Shown here: piece after piece, positions 49,861 through 58,988 of the stretch
Numbering within the stretch: position 1 is the first letter of the stretch
Layout: the number at the start of each line of letters is the position of its first letter
Assembly: GCF_013201645.1 (NCBI RefSeq)
Contig: NZ_CP053842.1
Span: 1-64,000, forward strand
Reading direction: 5' to 3'
DNA: 64,000 nucleotides
Origin: Campylobacter corcagiensis
Lineage (GTDB): Bacteria; Campylobacterota; Campylobacteria; Campylobacterales; Campylobacteraceae
Notes under the pieces: model-generated
Database searches by the model: none
The model's input: only the letters and a program-made list of their open reading frames with translations
What the model was told of the DNA's origin: nothing
Translations under genes and position numbers: made by a program

Positions 49861-51027
49861 TTAGTTTTTATTATACGAGAGATTTTTCATAACCTCATTT
49901 GTGATAAGCCTTGAGCCATTCATAGTAAGATGTATGCCATCGTTTGCTCTTACGCTTACTCTTTTGCCATTAATTGTTAGTATTTTATTATAATTTCCAT
50001 CGCCACAAAGAATATCAGTTGATGAGACATAAGTTTGATTAGAGCTTTTTACAACGCTTTTATAAAGCGTATTTAGATGAGAAACTTTGCTGTTTAAATC
50101 GCTTTTTCTCATACAAGGAATTCCTATCCAAATAAGCTCTTTATCTTTGGCTGTAGTTAAAATTTCAGCTATTCTTAAACGGTAAATTTCATCCCAAGAA
50201 GAGGTTCCATAGCTTTTGTATTTTCCGCTACTATCTTTTATAGACCACGGATCATTTGCTCCAAGCATGACAAAAACTATATCAACATCGCTATTTTTTA
50301 GCTCTTGTTCTAGTCTATTTTGCCAGTTAAAGAATTTTTTATTAGTAAGACCTGTGCTAACTTGCCCTAAATTTATAACCTTAAATCCATCTTTTTGAAG
50401 TGCGTTTGTTAGTGTAAAAGCAACCCCTTGCATTAGAGAATCGCCTATAAAAAGGGCGGTTTTGTTCTTTTTGTCTAACAAAGTTGTTTTGTTAGTATCG
50501 TTTGTTGTTTGGCTAAATTCTTGAGTGGTTATGTTGGCTTCTAAATTTTCAGTCTCTTTTGGTTTAAAGGTTTTATTTTCATCTAAAATTTTAAACTTAA
50601 CACTACTTTTATTAGTATCAAAAATTTCATATTTTTTAGGCTTAATGCTTTTGTTTGTATCTAAAATTTCAAATTTATGAGTTTTATTTATATCTGAAGT
50701 TTCTTTTTTCTCAGGCAAAGTCTCGCTTAAAGTAGGAGTTTGTAAACTATCTTCATAAATACTTAACTCAAGTGTTTTTATCTCTTCTAAAAGTCTTGAA
50801 ATTTCAGCTTCTTTTTGGCTATTTTGCTTTTCATTTAAAATTTCATCTTTTGATACAGGTTTTGTGGCTTTAAGAAATTGTGTATATTTTTGACTAAGTT
50901 TTACGATCTCATTTTGGCTGATATTTAGCGGAACTTGATATTTTTGTTCAGCTTGAAGAAGCAATGGATATGAAAAAAGTGCTAAATTTAGTATAGCAAT
51001 AGCAAATATCGTAAAGCTATTTTTCAT
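49861..51027 (-). CDS. SGNH-hydrolase acetyltransferase, PatB-like
   Basis: A 388-residue protein with an N-terminal signal/anchor (to about residue 25) and a charged central region. It contains three imperfect repeats at about 118-152 (FEILDTNKS, YEIFDTNKS, FKILDENKT). The SGNH/DUF459 domain begins at LFIGDSLMQG with Ser197, then VMLGANDPW and NDGIHLTMNG for Asp-His. Beside an MBOAT gene it fits PatB, which O-acetylates peptidoglycan MurNAc in the periplasm; a different O-acylation target is possible. It overlaps patA as TAATG. Confidence 0.8.
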   Translation of the reverse strand: MKNSFTIFAIAILNLALFSYPLLLQAEQKYQVPLNISQNEIVKLSQKYTQFLKATKPVSKDEILNEKQNSQKEAEISRLLEEIKTLELSIYEDSLQTPTLSETLPEKKETSDINKTHKFEILDTNKSIKPKKYEIFDTNKSSVKFKILDENKTFKPKETENLEANITTQEFSQTTNDTNKTTLLDKKNKTALFIGDSLMQGVAFTLTNALQKDGFKVINLGQVSTGLTNKKFFNWQNRLEQELKNSDVDIVFVMLGANDPWSIKDSSGKYKSYGTSSWDEIYRLRIAEILTTAKDKELIWIGIPCMRKSDLNSKVSHLNTLYKSVVKSSNQTYVSSTDILCGDGNYNKILTINGKRVSVRANDGIHLTMNGSRLITNEVMKNLSYNKN

Positions 51028-52343
51028 TAAAACCCCTGATAGATGAAATTTGGCATACCACTTGGCATAAATTTGTATAAAATGCTAAATATTATAGCAA
51101 AAATAAATGGAAGTAGGTAGGAAGGAATTTTATCAAAAATGCTTTTTAGTAAATTTAAGGTGTTAAATTTCGGATATATATAGATAAAAATAGCCATAAA
51201 AGCCATAATGCCAATGTTTACAGGCGTGTATAAAATCTCAGAATTTATTAAAGACTCTATATACAAAAAGCTATTTTCAGTAGCGAAAAATACCCAAGCA
51301 AGACTAACAAATATAAATGTTGTTAGCATTTTTAAGTAGTCAAATTTAGGGATATTGTAGTTTTTTGTAATGTTATTAAAAACAACAAAAAGCCCATGAC
51401 AAAGCCCCCAAATGATAAAGCTAAAAGTATTTCCATGCCAAAACCCAGAAACTAAAAAAACTAACAAAACATTTAAGTTAGTTCTAAAAGCCCCACGCCT
51501 ATTTCCTCCAAGTGGAATGTATAAGAAATCTTTAAAAAACCTTCCAAGAGTTATATGCCATCTATTCCAAAATTCCTTAACATTTAGCGAAACAAAAGGT
51601 TTATTAAAGTTTTTTGGTAGGGTTATTCCAAGCATTAAAGCAAGTGCTGTTACTAAATCTACATACCCACTAAAATCACAATACAAAAGAAAACTATAAC
51701 CAAAAAGCGTGTTTATAAGAGTTAAAAAGTCACTATTTGCTGGTGAGATTAGAGTTGGATTTAGTATGCTAAAAAGATGGTTAGCAACTAGGAGTTTTTT
51801 AAAACATGCTAAAACAATCAAAGCTAAAATAAGGTTTAAATCACCAAATTTTGGGCTTTTGCTAATCTCTTTTTCAAACTCATCATATCTAAAAATCGGA
51901 CCAGATGTTATGGTTATAAAAAAGCTTAGATAAAGAAGAGTGCTAGTTAATTTTAGCTCTTTTATCTCATTTTTATAGCAAAGAACTAAAAGGGTTATAG
52001 AACAAAATGAGTAAAATGATATTCCAAGCGGCATAATAATCTCACAAAGAGCAAAATTTAGCATAAAAAATTCATTGTATTTAAAAAAACTAAGAGTTAG
52101 TATGACAAATGCTATGCTTAAAAATAGTAAAATTTTAGAGTTAAAAAGCAAAAGTAGCCGCCCAAATATATAAACAACTAGACCAAATACGAAATTTATA
52201 AGTAGAAATTCTGGTTTTATTAGATATAGCATAGTGTAGCTAAAAACTAGAAGTAGTGGCTTTTTAAAGCTATCTAAAACTACCCAATACAGTGACAAAA
52301 ACAGTAAAAATAGCACTAAAAATTCAGCCGAAAAGAGACTCAT
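51027..52343 (-). CDS. MBOAT O-acyltransferase, PatA-like
   Basis: A 438-residue protein with about eleven membrane helices and the MBOAT core: CDFSGYVDLVTALALMLGI, then NVKEFWNRWHITLGRFFKDFLYIPLGGNR and the catalytic His in VSGFWHGNTFSFIIWGLCHG. It moves acetyl groups across the inner membrane for a periplasmic partner. AlgI and DltB are relatives, but the SGNH partner and Campylobacter context favour PatA. ATG follows AAGGTAG. Confidence 0.85.
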   Translation of the reverse strand: MSLFSAEFLVLFLLFLSLYWVVLDSFKKPLLLVFSYTMLYLIKPEFLLINFVFGLVVYIFGRLLLLFNSKILLFLSIAFVILTLSFFKYNEFFMLNFALCEIIMPLGISFYSFCSITLLVLCYKNEIKELKLTSTLLYLSFFITITSGPIFRYDEFEKEISKSPKFGDLNLILALIVLACFKKLLVANHLFSILNPTLISPANSDFLTLINTLFGYSFLLYCDFSGYVDLVTALALMLGITLPKNFNKPFVSLNVKEFWNRWHITLGRFFKDFLYIPLGGNRRGAFRTNLNVLLVFLVSGFWHGNTFSFIIWGLCHGLFVVFNNITKNYNIPKFDYLKMLTTFIFVSLAWVFFATENSFLYIESLINSEILYTPVNIGIMAFMAIFIYIYPKFNTLNLLKSIFDKIPSYLLPFIFAIIFSILYKFMPSGMPNFIYQGF

Positions 52344-52453
52344 AACTACCTTATGAAATTTTTGAGTTATTATACAGTGTTGATACTTTATTTTTGGTAA
52401 GTTTTGTTATATTCAGGAGAATTTAAATAGATAAATTGTATAATTTTTGGCTT

Positions 52454-52528
52454 TGGTGACCCCTACGAGACTCGAACTCGTGTTACCGCCGTGAAAGGGC
52501 GATGTCCTAACCACTAGACGAAGGGGCC
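52454..52528 (-). tRNA. tRNA-Glu (anticodon TTC)
   Basis: 75-nt minus-strand cloverleaf: acceptor GGCCCCT/AGGGGTC, D arm GTCTAGTGGTTAGGAC, anticodon arm CGCCCTTTCACGGCG with TTC, T loop GTTCGAGTC, encoded CCA. Confidence 0.95.
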
Positions 52529-52583
52529 AACAAAATAAGCGAAATTGAATTATACAAAAACTAAACTTAAAGGTTACTGAAAT

Positions 52584-53045
52584 ATGAAAATAAAATATTC
52601 TATGCTATTTTGTGCTGCTTTATTAGTGGGCTGTGCTACGACCGGACTAGCCCCAACAAAGGCTTTGAATTTTACAATGATAAGTCCTGATTTTAAGATC
52701 AGCGATGCTGGATTTTTAAAAACTAGCTCAAATTCTACAAATTTACAAGTTTATAGTAGTGGCATGAGTTTGCTTGATGTAAATATAAAAGATAAAGTTT
52801 GTTATAACAGTGTTTGTAAAGAGGAGCTAGAATTTAACCAAAATTTCTTTAAAAGAGAGCATTATAGAGGGTTTTTTAAAGATTTATTAACAAAAAAACC
52901 TATATATGAAAGTAGGAATTTAGTTAAAACTAGCTGTGGGTTTGATCAAAACTTAACAAATTTAAGCTATCAAATTTGTGATAACACGATGAGTTTTAAA
53001 GATACAAAAAATGGAGTAAAGATTATAATTAGGGAGCTAAATTGA
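52584..53045 (+). CDS. Hypothetical lipoprotein
   Basis: A 153-residue protein with a lipoprotein signal peptide and lipobox LVGC at residue 17. The mature part has four Cys ([25 protein letters not shown]), which could form disulfides in the periplasm. Family not recognised. It overlaps nfo by 4 nt (TTGA), so is cotranscribed, though no functional link is evident. Confidence 0.82.
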   Translation: MKIKYSMLFCAALLVGCATTGLAPTKALNFTMISPDFKISDAGFLKTSSNSTNLQVYSSGMSLLDVNIKDKVCYNSVCKEELEFNQNFFKREHYRGFFKDLLTKKPIYESRNLVKTSCGFDQNLTNLSYQICDNTMSFKDTKNGVKIIIRELN

Positions 53046-53884
53046 AAAGAGTAGGAGCTCATGTAAGTGCAAGTGGTGGGGTAGAAAATGCCCCCTTAAA
53101 TGCTATGAGTATAGGAGCAGATGCTTTTGCTTTATTTGTTAAAAATCAACGCCAGTGGAGTGCTAAGCCACTAAGTGATGAAAACATTGTTAAATTTAGT
53201 GAAAATTTAGCTAAAAGCGGGATAAAAAAAGAGCATATTTTGCCTCATAATAGCTATCTTATAAATCTTGGTCATCCAGATGATGAAAAAAGAGAAAAAA
53301 GCGTGGAAGCTTTTAAAGACGAAATAGATAGAGCCTCTCTGCTGGGGCTTAAGATGATAAACTTTCATCCTGGTTCACACCTTAGACAGATAAGCCAAGA
53401 GAAGTGCTTAACTCTAATAAGTGAAAGTATCAATTATTTACTTTTAAATACAAGTGGCGTAAGGCTAGTGATAGAAAATACCGCAGGGCAGGGCTCAAAT
53501 TTAGGATATAAGCTAGAGCATTTAGCGTTTTTGATAGATAAAGCTGTGGATAAAAACCGTATCGGTGTGTGCATAGATACTTGCCACTTTTTTGCTGGCG
53601 GATATGATATCAGAAGCAAAGAGGCATATGAAAAAACAATGAGTGAATTTGACAGACTCATCGGTTATAAATTCTTAAGTGGAATGCATCTAAACGATAC
53701 CAAAAACGAACTTGGAGTTAGAAAAGACAGGCACGATAGCCTTGGAAAAGGGCATTTAGGACTTGAAGCGTTTGAAAACATAATGCGTGATCCAAATATA
53801 GATGAAATTCCACTTATCCTAGAAACGATAGATGATAGCATATGGCAAGATGAGATAGAAATTTTAAGACAAATGGCGGTTTAG
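53042..53884 (+). CDS. nfo: Endonuclease IV
   Basis: AP endonuclease with three zinc ions for base-excision repair. The 280-residue barrel starts [17 protein letters not shown], with [38 protein letters not shown] and [14 protein letters not shown], all family signatures. The start TTG overlaps the lipoprotein stop. Confidence 0.97.
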   Translation: MKRVGAHVSASGGVENAPLNAMSIGADAFALFVKNQRQWSAKPLSDENIVKFSENLAKSGIKKEHILPHNSYLINLGHPDDEKREKSVEAFKDEIDRASLLGLKMINFHPGSHLRQISQEKCLTLISESINYLLLNTSGVRLVIENTAGQGSNLGYKLEHLAFLIDKAVDKNRIGVCIDTCHFFAGGYDIRSKEAYEKTMSEFDRLIGYKFLSGMHLNDTKNELGVRKDRHDSLGKGHLGLEAFENIMRDPNIDEIPLILETIDDSIWQDEIEILRQMAV

Positions 53885-53885
53885 A

Positions 53886-55577
53886 TTGAAATATTTACGA
53901 GATTTTTTAGAAAACAGTGTTGAAAATAGTGAAATTTTTAAGCTTTTAGAAATTTCAATTGATGAGGCTAGGATACTTAAATTTATGACCACATCTTATA
54001 TGGATTCAGTTCCGGCAAATAGCGTTCATAGCATGCTTATAGCGCTTTATGGTGAGAGAGATTTTGCTTATCTTGAAGGGCTTGAAAGTATTAAAAATTT
54101 GCTTGATTATGGCTATATTGTTAGAAATTTAAGCATTTTTAAAAGTGAAAAAATAAGCTCAAAACTTATGCTTTTGCATAGCGAAGTAGAACTTAGCGAG
54201 CTTTTTTTAAGTATTTTAGAATTTGGCATAATAGATGCAAAATTTCCTGAAATTTCAGCTTATAGCGATCATCTTGAGTATTTGCAAGATCAGTTTTTAT
54301 TAGTTGAGCTTTACAGTAGGCGTAAAAATTCTAGAGTTGATAAGAAAATTTTAAGCCTAAAAGATATCATCGCTAAAAGAGTAGCGCTAACTAAATTTAG
54401 CCTTAGTGTTGAAGAAATTTTTAAAACTTACAGGCTTAATCAAAAAGAAAAAATAATATTTTTAGCTATCTTAAAAGAGGAGTATTCTAATGAAAATGAT
54501 GATCTTAGGGATCTAAACACGCTTATTTCAATGGTAAGTGATGATGATATGGATAGGATAAAAAGTAGGGGGCTTTTAGAAGATGGCTCAAAGCTTTTAT
54601 CATCTGGACTTATTGATTATGATGAGGTTTTAACTGGGCTTGGAAATATCACAAAAAGCTACTTTATAAGTGAAGATATGCTTCAAAGCATCATGCATCC
54701 AAAAGGAAATGATAAAAAAAGTAGAGAAATAGCACTTGATAATATCGTAAAAAATAGTGAGATTTTTGAGCTAATTGAGCCAAAAACTGATATAAATGAT
54801 GTTGTTTTAAACCCAAAAATAAAAGAAATTCTAAACTCAATCTTAAAGCAACTTGATAGAAATGTCATTTCTAGGCTTAATTCTTGGGGTATTAAAAAGC
54901 GAAAAGGAATTGACGCAAAGATTATATTTTACGGACCGCCAGGTACTGGTAAAACCATGAGTGCAGTTAGTCTTGCAAAGAGTTTAAAAAAACGCGTATT
55001 AAGCTTTGATTGTTCTAAAATTTTATCAAAATATGTTGGTGAAAGTGAGCAAAATGTGCGTAAAATCTTTGATACTTACCGTGAAATTTGTAAAGAGAGC
55101 AAAAGCGAGCCTGTACTTCTTTTAAATGAAGCAGATCAGTTTTTATCAAGTAGAGTAGAAACAAGTGCTAGTGGGGCTGAGAAAATGCACAACCAGATGC
55201 AAAATATATTTTTAGAACAAATCGAGCAATTTGAAGGGGTTTTAATAGCAACTACAAATTTCTTAGAAGGGCTTGATAGAGCTTTTTCAAGGCGGTTTGA
55301 TTTTAAGATAGAGTTTAAAAAGCCTGATTTTAATGAAAGAGTTAAAATTTGGCAAAAGATAATGCCTGAAAATGCAAATTTTGAAGAAGATTTTAGCATT
55401 AACGAACTTGCTAAATATCCACTAACTGGAGCCGGGATTGTCCTAGTGCTTAAAAATACAGCTCTTAAAGTTGCCGTAAGAGAAGATGATATATTTACTA
55501 TGGATGATTTTATAGAAGAGATAAAAAGAGAGCAAGCCGCCGCTTTTGAAGATGATAAAAAAGTGGGGCTTTTATAA
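53886..55577 (+). CDS. AAA-family ATPase
   Basis: A 563-residue protein. The N-terminal ~310 residues are helical and unique. The AAA domain has Walker A FYGPPGTGKTMSAV, SKYVGESEQNVRKIF, and Walker B VLLLNEADQFL, where Asn replaces the usual first Asp. ATTNFLEGLDRAFSRRFD gives sensor-1 and the arginine finger. Members of this family with NEAD are common. It may act as an unfoldase or remodeler. The TTG start lies one base after nfo. Cellular role unknown. Confidence 0.85.
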   Translation: MKYLRDFLENSVENSEIFKLLEISIDEARILKFMTTSYMDSVPANSVHSMLIALYGERDFAYLEGLESIKNLLDYGYIVRNLSIFKSEKISSKLMLLHSEVELSELFLSILEFGIIDAKFPEISAYSDHLEYLQDQFLLVELYSRRKNSRVDKKILSLKDIIAKRVALTKFSLSVEEIFKTYRLNQKEKIIFLAILKEEYSNENDDLRDLNTLISMVSDDDMDRIKSRGLLEDGSKLLSSGLIDYDEVLTGLGNITKSYFISEDMLQSIMHPKGNDKKSREIALDNIVKNSEIFELIEPKTDINDVVLNPKIKEILNSILKQLDRNVISRLNSWGIKKRKGIDAKIIFYGPPGTGKTMSAVSLAKSLKKRVLSFDCSKILSKYVGESEQNVRKIFDTYREICKESKSEPVLLLNEADQFLSSRVETSASGAEKMHNQMQNIFLEQIEQFEGVLIATTNFLEGLDRAFSRRFDFKIEFKKPDFNERVKIWQKIMPENANFEEDFSINELAKYPLTGAGIVLVLKNTALKVAVREDDIFTMDDFIEEIKREQAAAFEDDKKVGLL

Positions 55578-55590
55578 ATTTCTTATATTG

Positions 55591-55637
55591 AAATAAAATA
55601 TTTTATTTATTTACTTTATGAAATTATAATAAAGTAA
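55591..55637 (+). promoter_or_regulatory. Promoter with two palindromes upstream of the RidA gene
   Basis: A perfect 18-bp palindrome AAATAAAATATTTTATTT (55591-55608) is followed by 9-bp arms TTACTTTAT (55611-55619) and ATAAAGTAA (55629-55637), which straddle the -10 TATAAT (55625-55630). Candidate operator(s) for an unknown repressor. Confidence 0.5.
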
Positions 55638-55658
55638 TTTTATAAAAAAGGAGAAAAA

Positions 55659-56060
55659 ATGAAACCAAATTTAATCCTTGGAAAAGGCGGCATAGGCGAT
55701 ACTCAAAAAAGTTTTGGTTACACAACTGCTGTTAAAATAGGAAATATTGTAAAAATTTCTGGTCAAGGCGGCTGGGATGAAAGTGGTGTAAATTTTCCAC
55801 ACAAAGACATAAAAGATGAGATAATTCAAGCTTGCGATAATGTCGAGTGGGCGTTAAATTCAGCTGGTGCTAGCTGGAAGGATGTATATAGTGTAACGAG
55901 TTATTTTACCGTTCCTTTTACAGATGAAATTCATATGGTTTTATCATCTGAGTTTAACAAAAGATGTGGAAAATCTCCCATCTGGACGCAGCTTGGCGTG
56001 AGGGAGCTTGGAAATAAACCAATGAGAGTTGAGATAGTTGTCGAGGCATTTGTAGAGTAA
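55659..56060 (+). CDS. RidA/YjgF-family protein
   Basis: A 133-residue Rid-fold protein: VKISGQGGWDESG, GASWKDVYSVTSYFTVPF, and IWTQLGVRELGNKPMRVEIVVEAFV. The Arg at the end (PMRVEIVVEA) corresponds to the catalytic Arg that deaminates enamines/imines in RidA, though this looks like a Rid subfamily member, not canonical RidA. ATG behind AAAAAGGAGAAAAA. It is followed at 11 nt by a nitroreductase; both may detoxify reactive metabolites. Confidence 0.87.
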   Translation: MKPNLILGKGGIGDTQKSFGYTTAVKIGNIVKISGQGGWDESGVNFPHKDIKDEIIQACDNVEWALNSAGASWKDVYSVTSYFTVPFTDEIHMVLSSEFNKRCGKSPIWTQLGVRELGNKPMRVEIVVEAFVE

Positions 56061-56071
56061 AGGATAAAATT

Positions 56072-56665
56072 ATGGAATATATAGAAAATATTATGCAAAA
56101 CCGCTACTCTTGTAGGGAGTATAAGACTAAAAAGATTGATGATGAAGTTATTAAGGAGATTATAAATTTAACCAGACTAACCCCTAGTTCGCTTGCTTTG
56201 GAGCCTTGGAAATTTGTAGTAATTAGTAAAAATTTAGATAAGCTTGGTGAGATTTGTTACAATCAATCTCAAGTGAGTAACTGCTCACATGCTGTTGTTA
56301 TAATGGCAAGAACTGATCTAAAAAGCACGGATGAGTATATTATGAATATTGCTAAAACAAGACTTAGGGGAAGGGATAAATTTCTATCCATGATAGCTAG
56401 CAAAGCAGATAAAAAAAGCAAAGATGAACTCGAAGGGTATGCCTCTCTTCAGTGCTATATGGCATTAGCAAATTTGGTAAATATAGCTTACTCTAAAGGT
56501 GTAAAAAGCTGTATAATCGGAGGCTTTGATAAAGAAAAACTTACTAAATTTCTAAATCTAGGAGATCATTTAAGCCCTTGCATAGTAGTAAGCCTAGGAC
56601 TTAGTGATAAAGAAAGCCCAAAAAAGATAAGAAAAAGCTTAGAAGATGTTTTGATATGGAAGTAG
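56072..56665 (+). CDS. Nitroreductase-family FMN oxidoreductase
   Basis: A 197-residue protein of the nitroreductase fold: NRYSCREYKTKKIDDEVIKEII and LTPSSLALEPWKFVVIS for the FMN-binding N-terminus, and CIVVSLGLSDKESPKKIRKSLEDVL at the end. The physiological substrate is unknown. It is operonic with the RidA-like gene and converges with the radical-SAM gene over a shared hairpin. Confidence 0.9.
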   Translation: MEYIENIMQNRYSCREYKTKKIDDEVIKEIINLTRLTPSSLALEPWKFVVISKNLDKLGEICYNQSQVSNCSHAVVIMARTDLKSTDEYIMNIAKTRLRGRDKFLSMIASKADKKSKDELEGYASLQCYMALANLVNIAYSKGVKSCIIGGFDKEKLTKFLNLGDHLSPCIVVSLGLSDKESPKKIRKSLEDVLIWK

Positions 56666-56680
56666 GCAAATAAGCCTACT
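56661..56680. terminator. Convergent hairpin after the nitroreductase gene
   Basis: AGTAGGC (56661-56667) and GCCTACT (56674-56680) around AAATAA. It contains the nitroreductase stop codon and the final bases of the opposite gene. Confidence 0.55.
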
Positions 56681-57974
56681 CTTGCATTATTTTTACTTTT
56701 CTAGCTCTGTTTAGTTTAGCGCTGTCTTTAAAATAAGCTCTAACTTTATCCATACCAGTGTAAAAATCCTTCATCAAAACCAAGCATAAATAGCTACCAA
56801 ATTCAGTTGGTTTTATCTTGCCATTTTCTTCGTATATGGCTTTTACAAATTTTAGTGCATTTAGTTCAAACCATAGCTCTTTTTTGATATCGCAGTTATT
56901 TTGAGCATTGTAGTTAGCTATATCTACGCCGCCATCAAAAAGCTGGGTTAGAAATATATATTGAAGTCTATCTTTGGTTTTAAACTCACAAGTTGCCATT
57001 ACGGTACTTTGTTCGTTTTTTACCCTTGAGTTGTACTCATCTAAGTTAAAAGCATTTATCAAAAGTTTGCCATTTAAGAAGCTAAAAGCACCACTTCCAA
57101 CGCCCACATACTCATAGTTTGATCCTACATATTCATCTGATAAGCCACTATCAAGCTTAGAAAATGCCCAAGCATTATTTTGGTGATAGTCTTTAAATTC
57201 ATCTCTTATAATCTTGTAAAACTCATACTCATTATCTTCATTGCTTACACCAAGAGTTTTAGCAATGTTTTCTCTAGTAACTTCTGACTTCATAAGTGGA
57301 TAGAGTGTAATTTGTTCTGGGTTTAGGTTTTTGGCTATATTTATATCTTTTAAAAGCTGCTCTTTTGTTTGAAAAGGGAAGTTAAATATGAGATCCAAAC
57401 TCATAATAGGTAAAATTCCAATCGCATTTTCAAGTCTATCTATTAGTGACTTTTGATCTCCAAATCTCTCTAACCTTGAGACCTTTCTTAAAATATCATT
57501 ATCAAAGCTTTGAACACCAACACTGAGTCTATCAATAACGCCTTTAAATCTCTTAAGCTGTTTTGGGTCTATGTGATTTGGATCTGTTTCGCAAGATATC
57601 TCTTTGACATTAAATAATTTTTTTATAAGTTCAAGTGTTTTTAATAGTTCATCTTCATCTATTAGTGTCGTTCCGCCACCTACATATAGTGAGTCAAATT
57701 CATATCCAGCACCTTTCATCTGATAAATTTCAGACCTTAAATTTTTAAAGTACTCTTTACAAAGATCATCTGAGTATTTATATTTGTGAAAAGAGCAATA
57801 TGTACAAAACACATGGCAAAATGGTATATGTGCATAAAGCATATATTCTTTGCCTTCATCAGGAACTTTTTTGATCTCTTTATCTAAAATATCAATATCT
57901 AGGGCATTGCTAAGAGTTTTTTGCATCTTGTTGTGTCCATAATTAAGTGCAAATTTCTGTAATACATTCATCAT
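56676..57974 (-). CDS. HemW/ChuW-like radical SAM protein
   Basis: A 432-residue radical SAM protein with cluster motif CHVFCTYCSFHKY (C-x3-C-x2-C with aromatic). LYVGGGTTLIDEDEL and RLSVGVQSFDNDILRKVSR are typical of the coproporphyrinogen-oxidase-like group. The Cys pattern is closer to HemW (heme chaperone) and ChuW/HutW-type heme-utilising enzymes than to HemN, which has CxxxCxxCxC. Whether it handles heme release or insertion is unclear. No heme uptake genes are adjacent. Confidence 0.75.
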   Translation of the reverse strand: MMNVLQKFALNYGHNKMQKTLSNALDIDILDKEIKKVPDEGKEYMLYAHIPFCHVFCTYCSFHKYKYSDDLCKEYFKNLRSEIYQMKGAGYEFDSLYVGGGTTLIDEDELLKTLELIKKLFNVKEISCETDPNHIDPKQLKRFKGVIDRLSVGVQSFDNDILRKVSRLERFGDQKSLIDRLENAIGILPIMSLDLIFNFPFQTKEQLLKDINIAKNLNPEQITLYPLMKSEVTRENIAKTLGVSNEDNEYEFYKIIRDEFKDYHQNNAWAFSKLDSGLSDEYVGSNYEYVGVGSGAFSFLNGKLLINAFNLDEYNSRVKNEQSTVMATCEFKTKDRLQYIFLTQLFDGGVDIANYNAQNNCDIKKELWFELNALKFVKAIYEENGKIKPTEFGSYLCLVLMKDFYTGMDKVRAYFKDSAKLNRARKVKIMQE

Positions 57975-58047
57975 ATCTTTAACCTTAAATTTAAAATTCC
58001 AAATTCTACCATAATACCTTTAATATTAAAAAGTTTTTAAAATTATT

Positions 58048-58983
58048 TTATGGGTTTTTGTCTAAAAAATTTTTTATATTTTGGGCAACTTTTTTTATTA
58101 AAAGAGTTCTTGCTTCTATACTAGCCCAAGCAGTATGAGGAGTAATAATGAGATTTTCTTTTTTCTCAATGTTAAAAAATGGACTATCTTTTAGCATCGG
58201 TTCAACTTCTAAAACATCAAGTCCAACTTTTAGATTTTTCTCATCTATAAATTTAGCCAAATCACTCTCATTTACGATGCCGCCTCTACCAAGATTCATC
58301 AAAATGGCACCATTTTTCATCTTTGAAAGATTGCTAGCGTTTATTAAGTTTTTAGTATTATCATTAAGCGGTGCGTGGATGCTAATAATATCAGAAGTTA
58401 TTAATAACTCATCTAAACTAACACTTTTGTAGGTAGTGTTAGTGTTTTTCCCACTAGTTGAGTAGTAGCACACTTCACAACCAAAAATTTTAGCAGTTTG
58501 AGCTACCTTTTCTCCGATAGTTCCAAGCCCTATAATGCCAAATTTCTTACCATGAATTTCACTTATTTCTCTTCCTAAATGTGTAAAAATTTCACTTTTT
58601 GCCCACTCGCCATTGCTAACATAGTTAGTGTAATACCCTATGTTTTTTGTTAGTTCAAAAAGCAGGGCAAATGTGTGTTCTACGACGCTATTAGTTGAGT
58701 AACCTGCTACATTTTTAACTACAATTCCTGCATTTTTAGCCGCTTCTAGGTCGATGTTATTTACGCCTGTTGCAGTAACGCATATTAGTTTTAAGTTGGT
58801 GTTATTAATGACTTCTTTTGTTATTAAAACTTTGTTAGTTATAGCAATATCAGCGTTTTCAAGCCTTTTTATAGTATCTTTTGAGTCAGTTTTAGCATAT
58901 ACTTTAAAACTACCAAATTTTTCAAAAATAGATAAATCAACATCAAATCCTAGTGTATCTGCATCTAAAAATACTGTATTCAT
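58048..58983 (-). CDS. D-2-hydroxyacid dehydrogenase
   Basis: A 311-residue NAD-dependent enzyme of the D-isomer family. Rossmann motif GLGTIGEKVAQ, substrate-binding Arg in LMNLGRGGIVNES, and a His-Glu relay with DVLEVEP and ITPHTAWAS. Substrate unknown (lactate, glycerate and hydroxypyruvate are possible). It is the last gene of the HTH-lipoprotein-GspS operon, 5 nt downstream of the GspS-like gene behind AAGGATTAAATATT. Confidence 0.9.
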   Translation of the reverse strand: MNTVFLDADTLGFDVDLSIFEKFGSFKVYAKTDSKDTIKRLENADIAITNKVLITKEVINNTNLKLICVTATGVNNIDLEAAKNAGIVVKNVAGYSTNSVVEHTFALLFELTKNIGYYTNYVSNGEWAKSEIFTHLGREISEIHGKKFGIIGLGTIGEKVAQTAKIFGCEVCYYSTSGKNTNTTYKSVSLDELLITSDIISIHAPLNDNTKNLINASNLSKMKNGAILMNLGRGGIVNESDLAKFIDEKNLKVGLDVLEVEPMLKDSPFFNIEKKENLIITPHTAWASIEARTLLIKKVAQNIKNFLDKNP

Positions 58984-58988
58984 AATAT

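Noticed and set aside
52454-52528. tRNA-Glu as an integration site for the flavocytochrome operon
   Set aside because: It lies 3.3 kb away behind ung and patAB, with no integrase or repeated tRNA end nearby.
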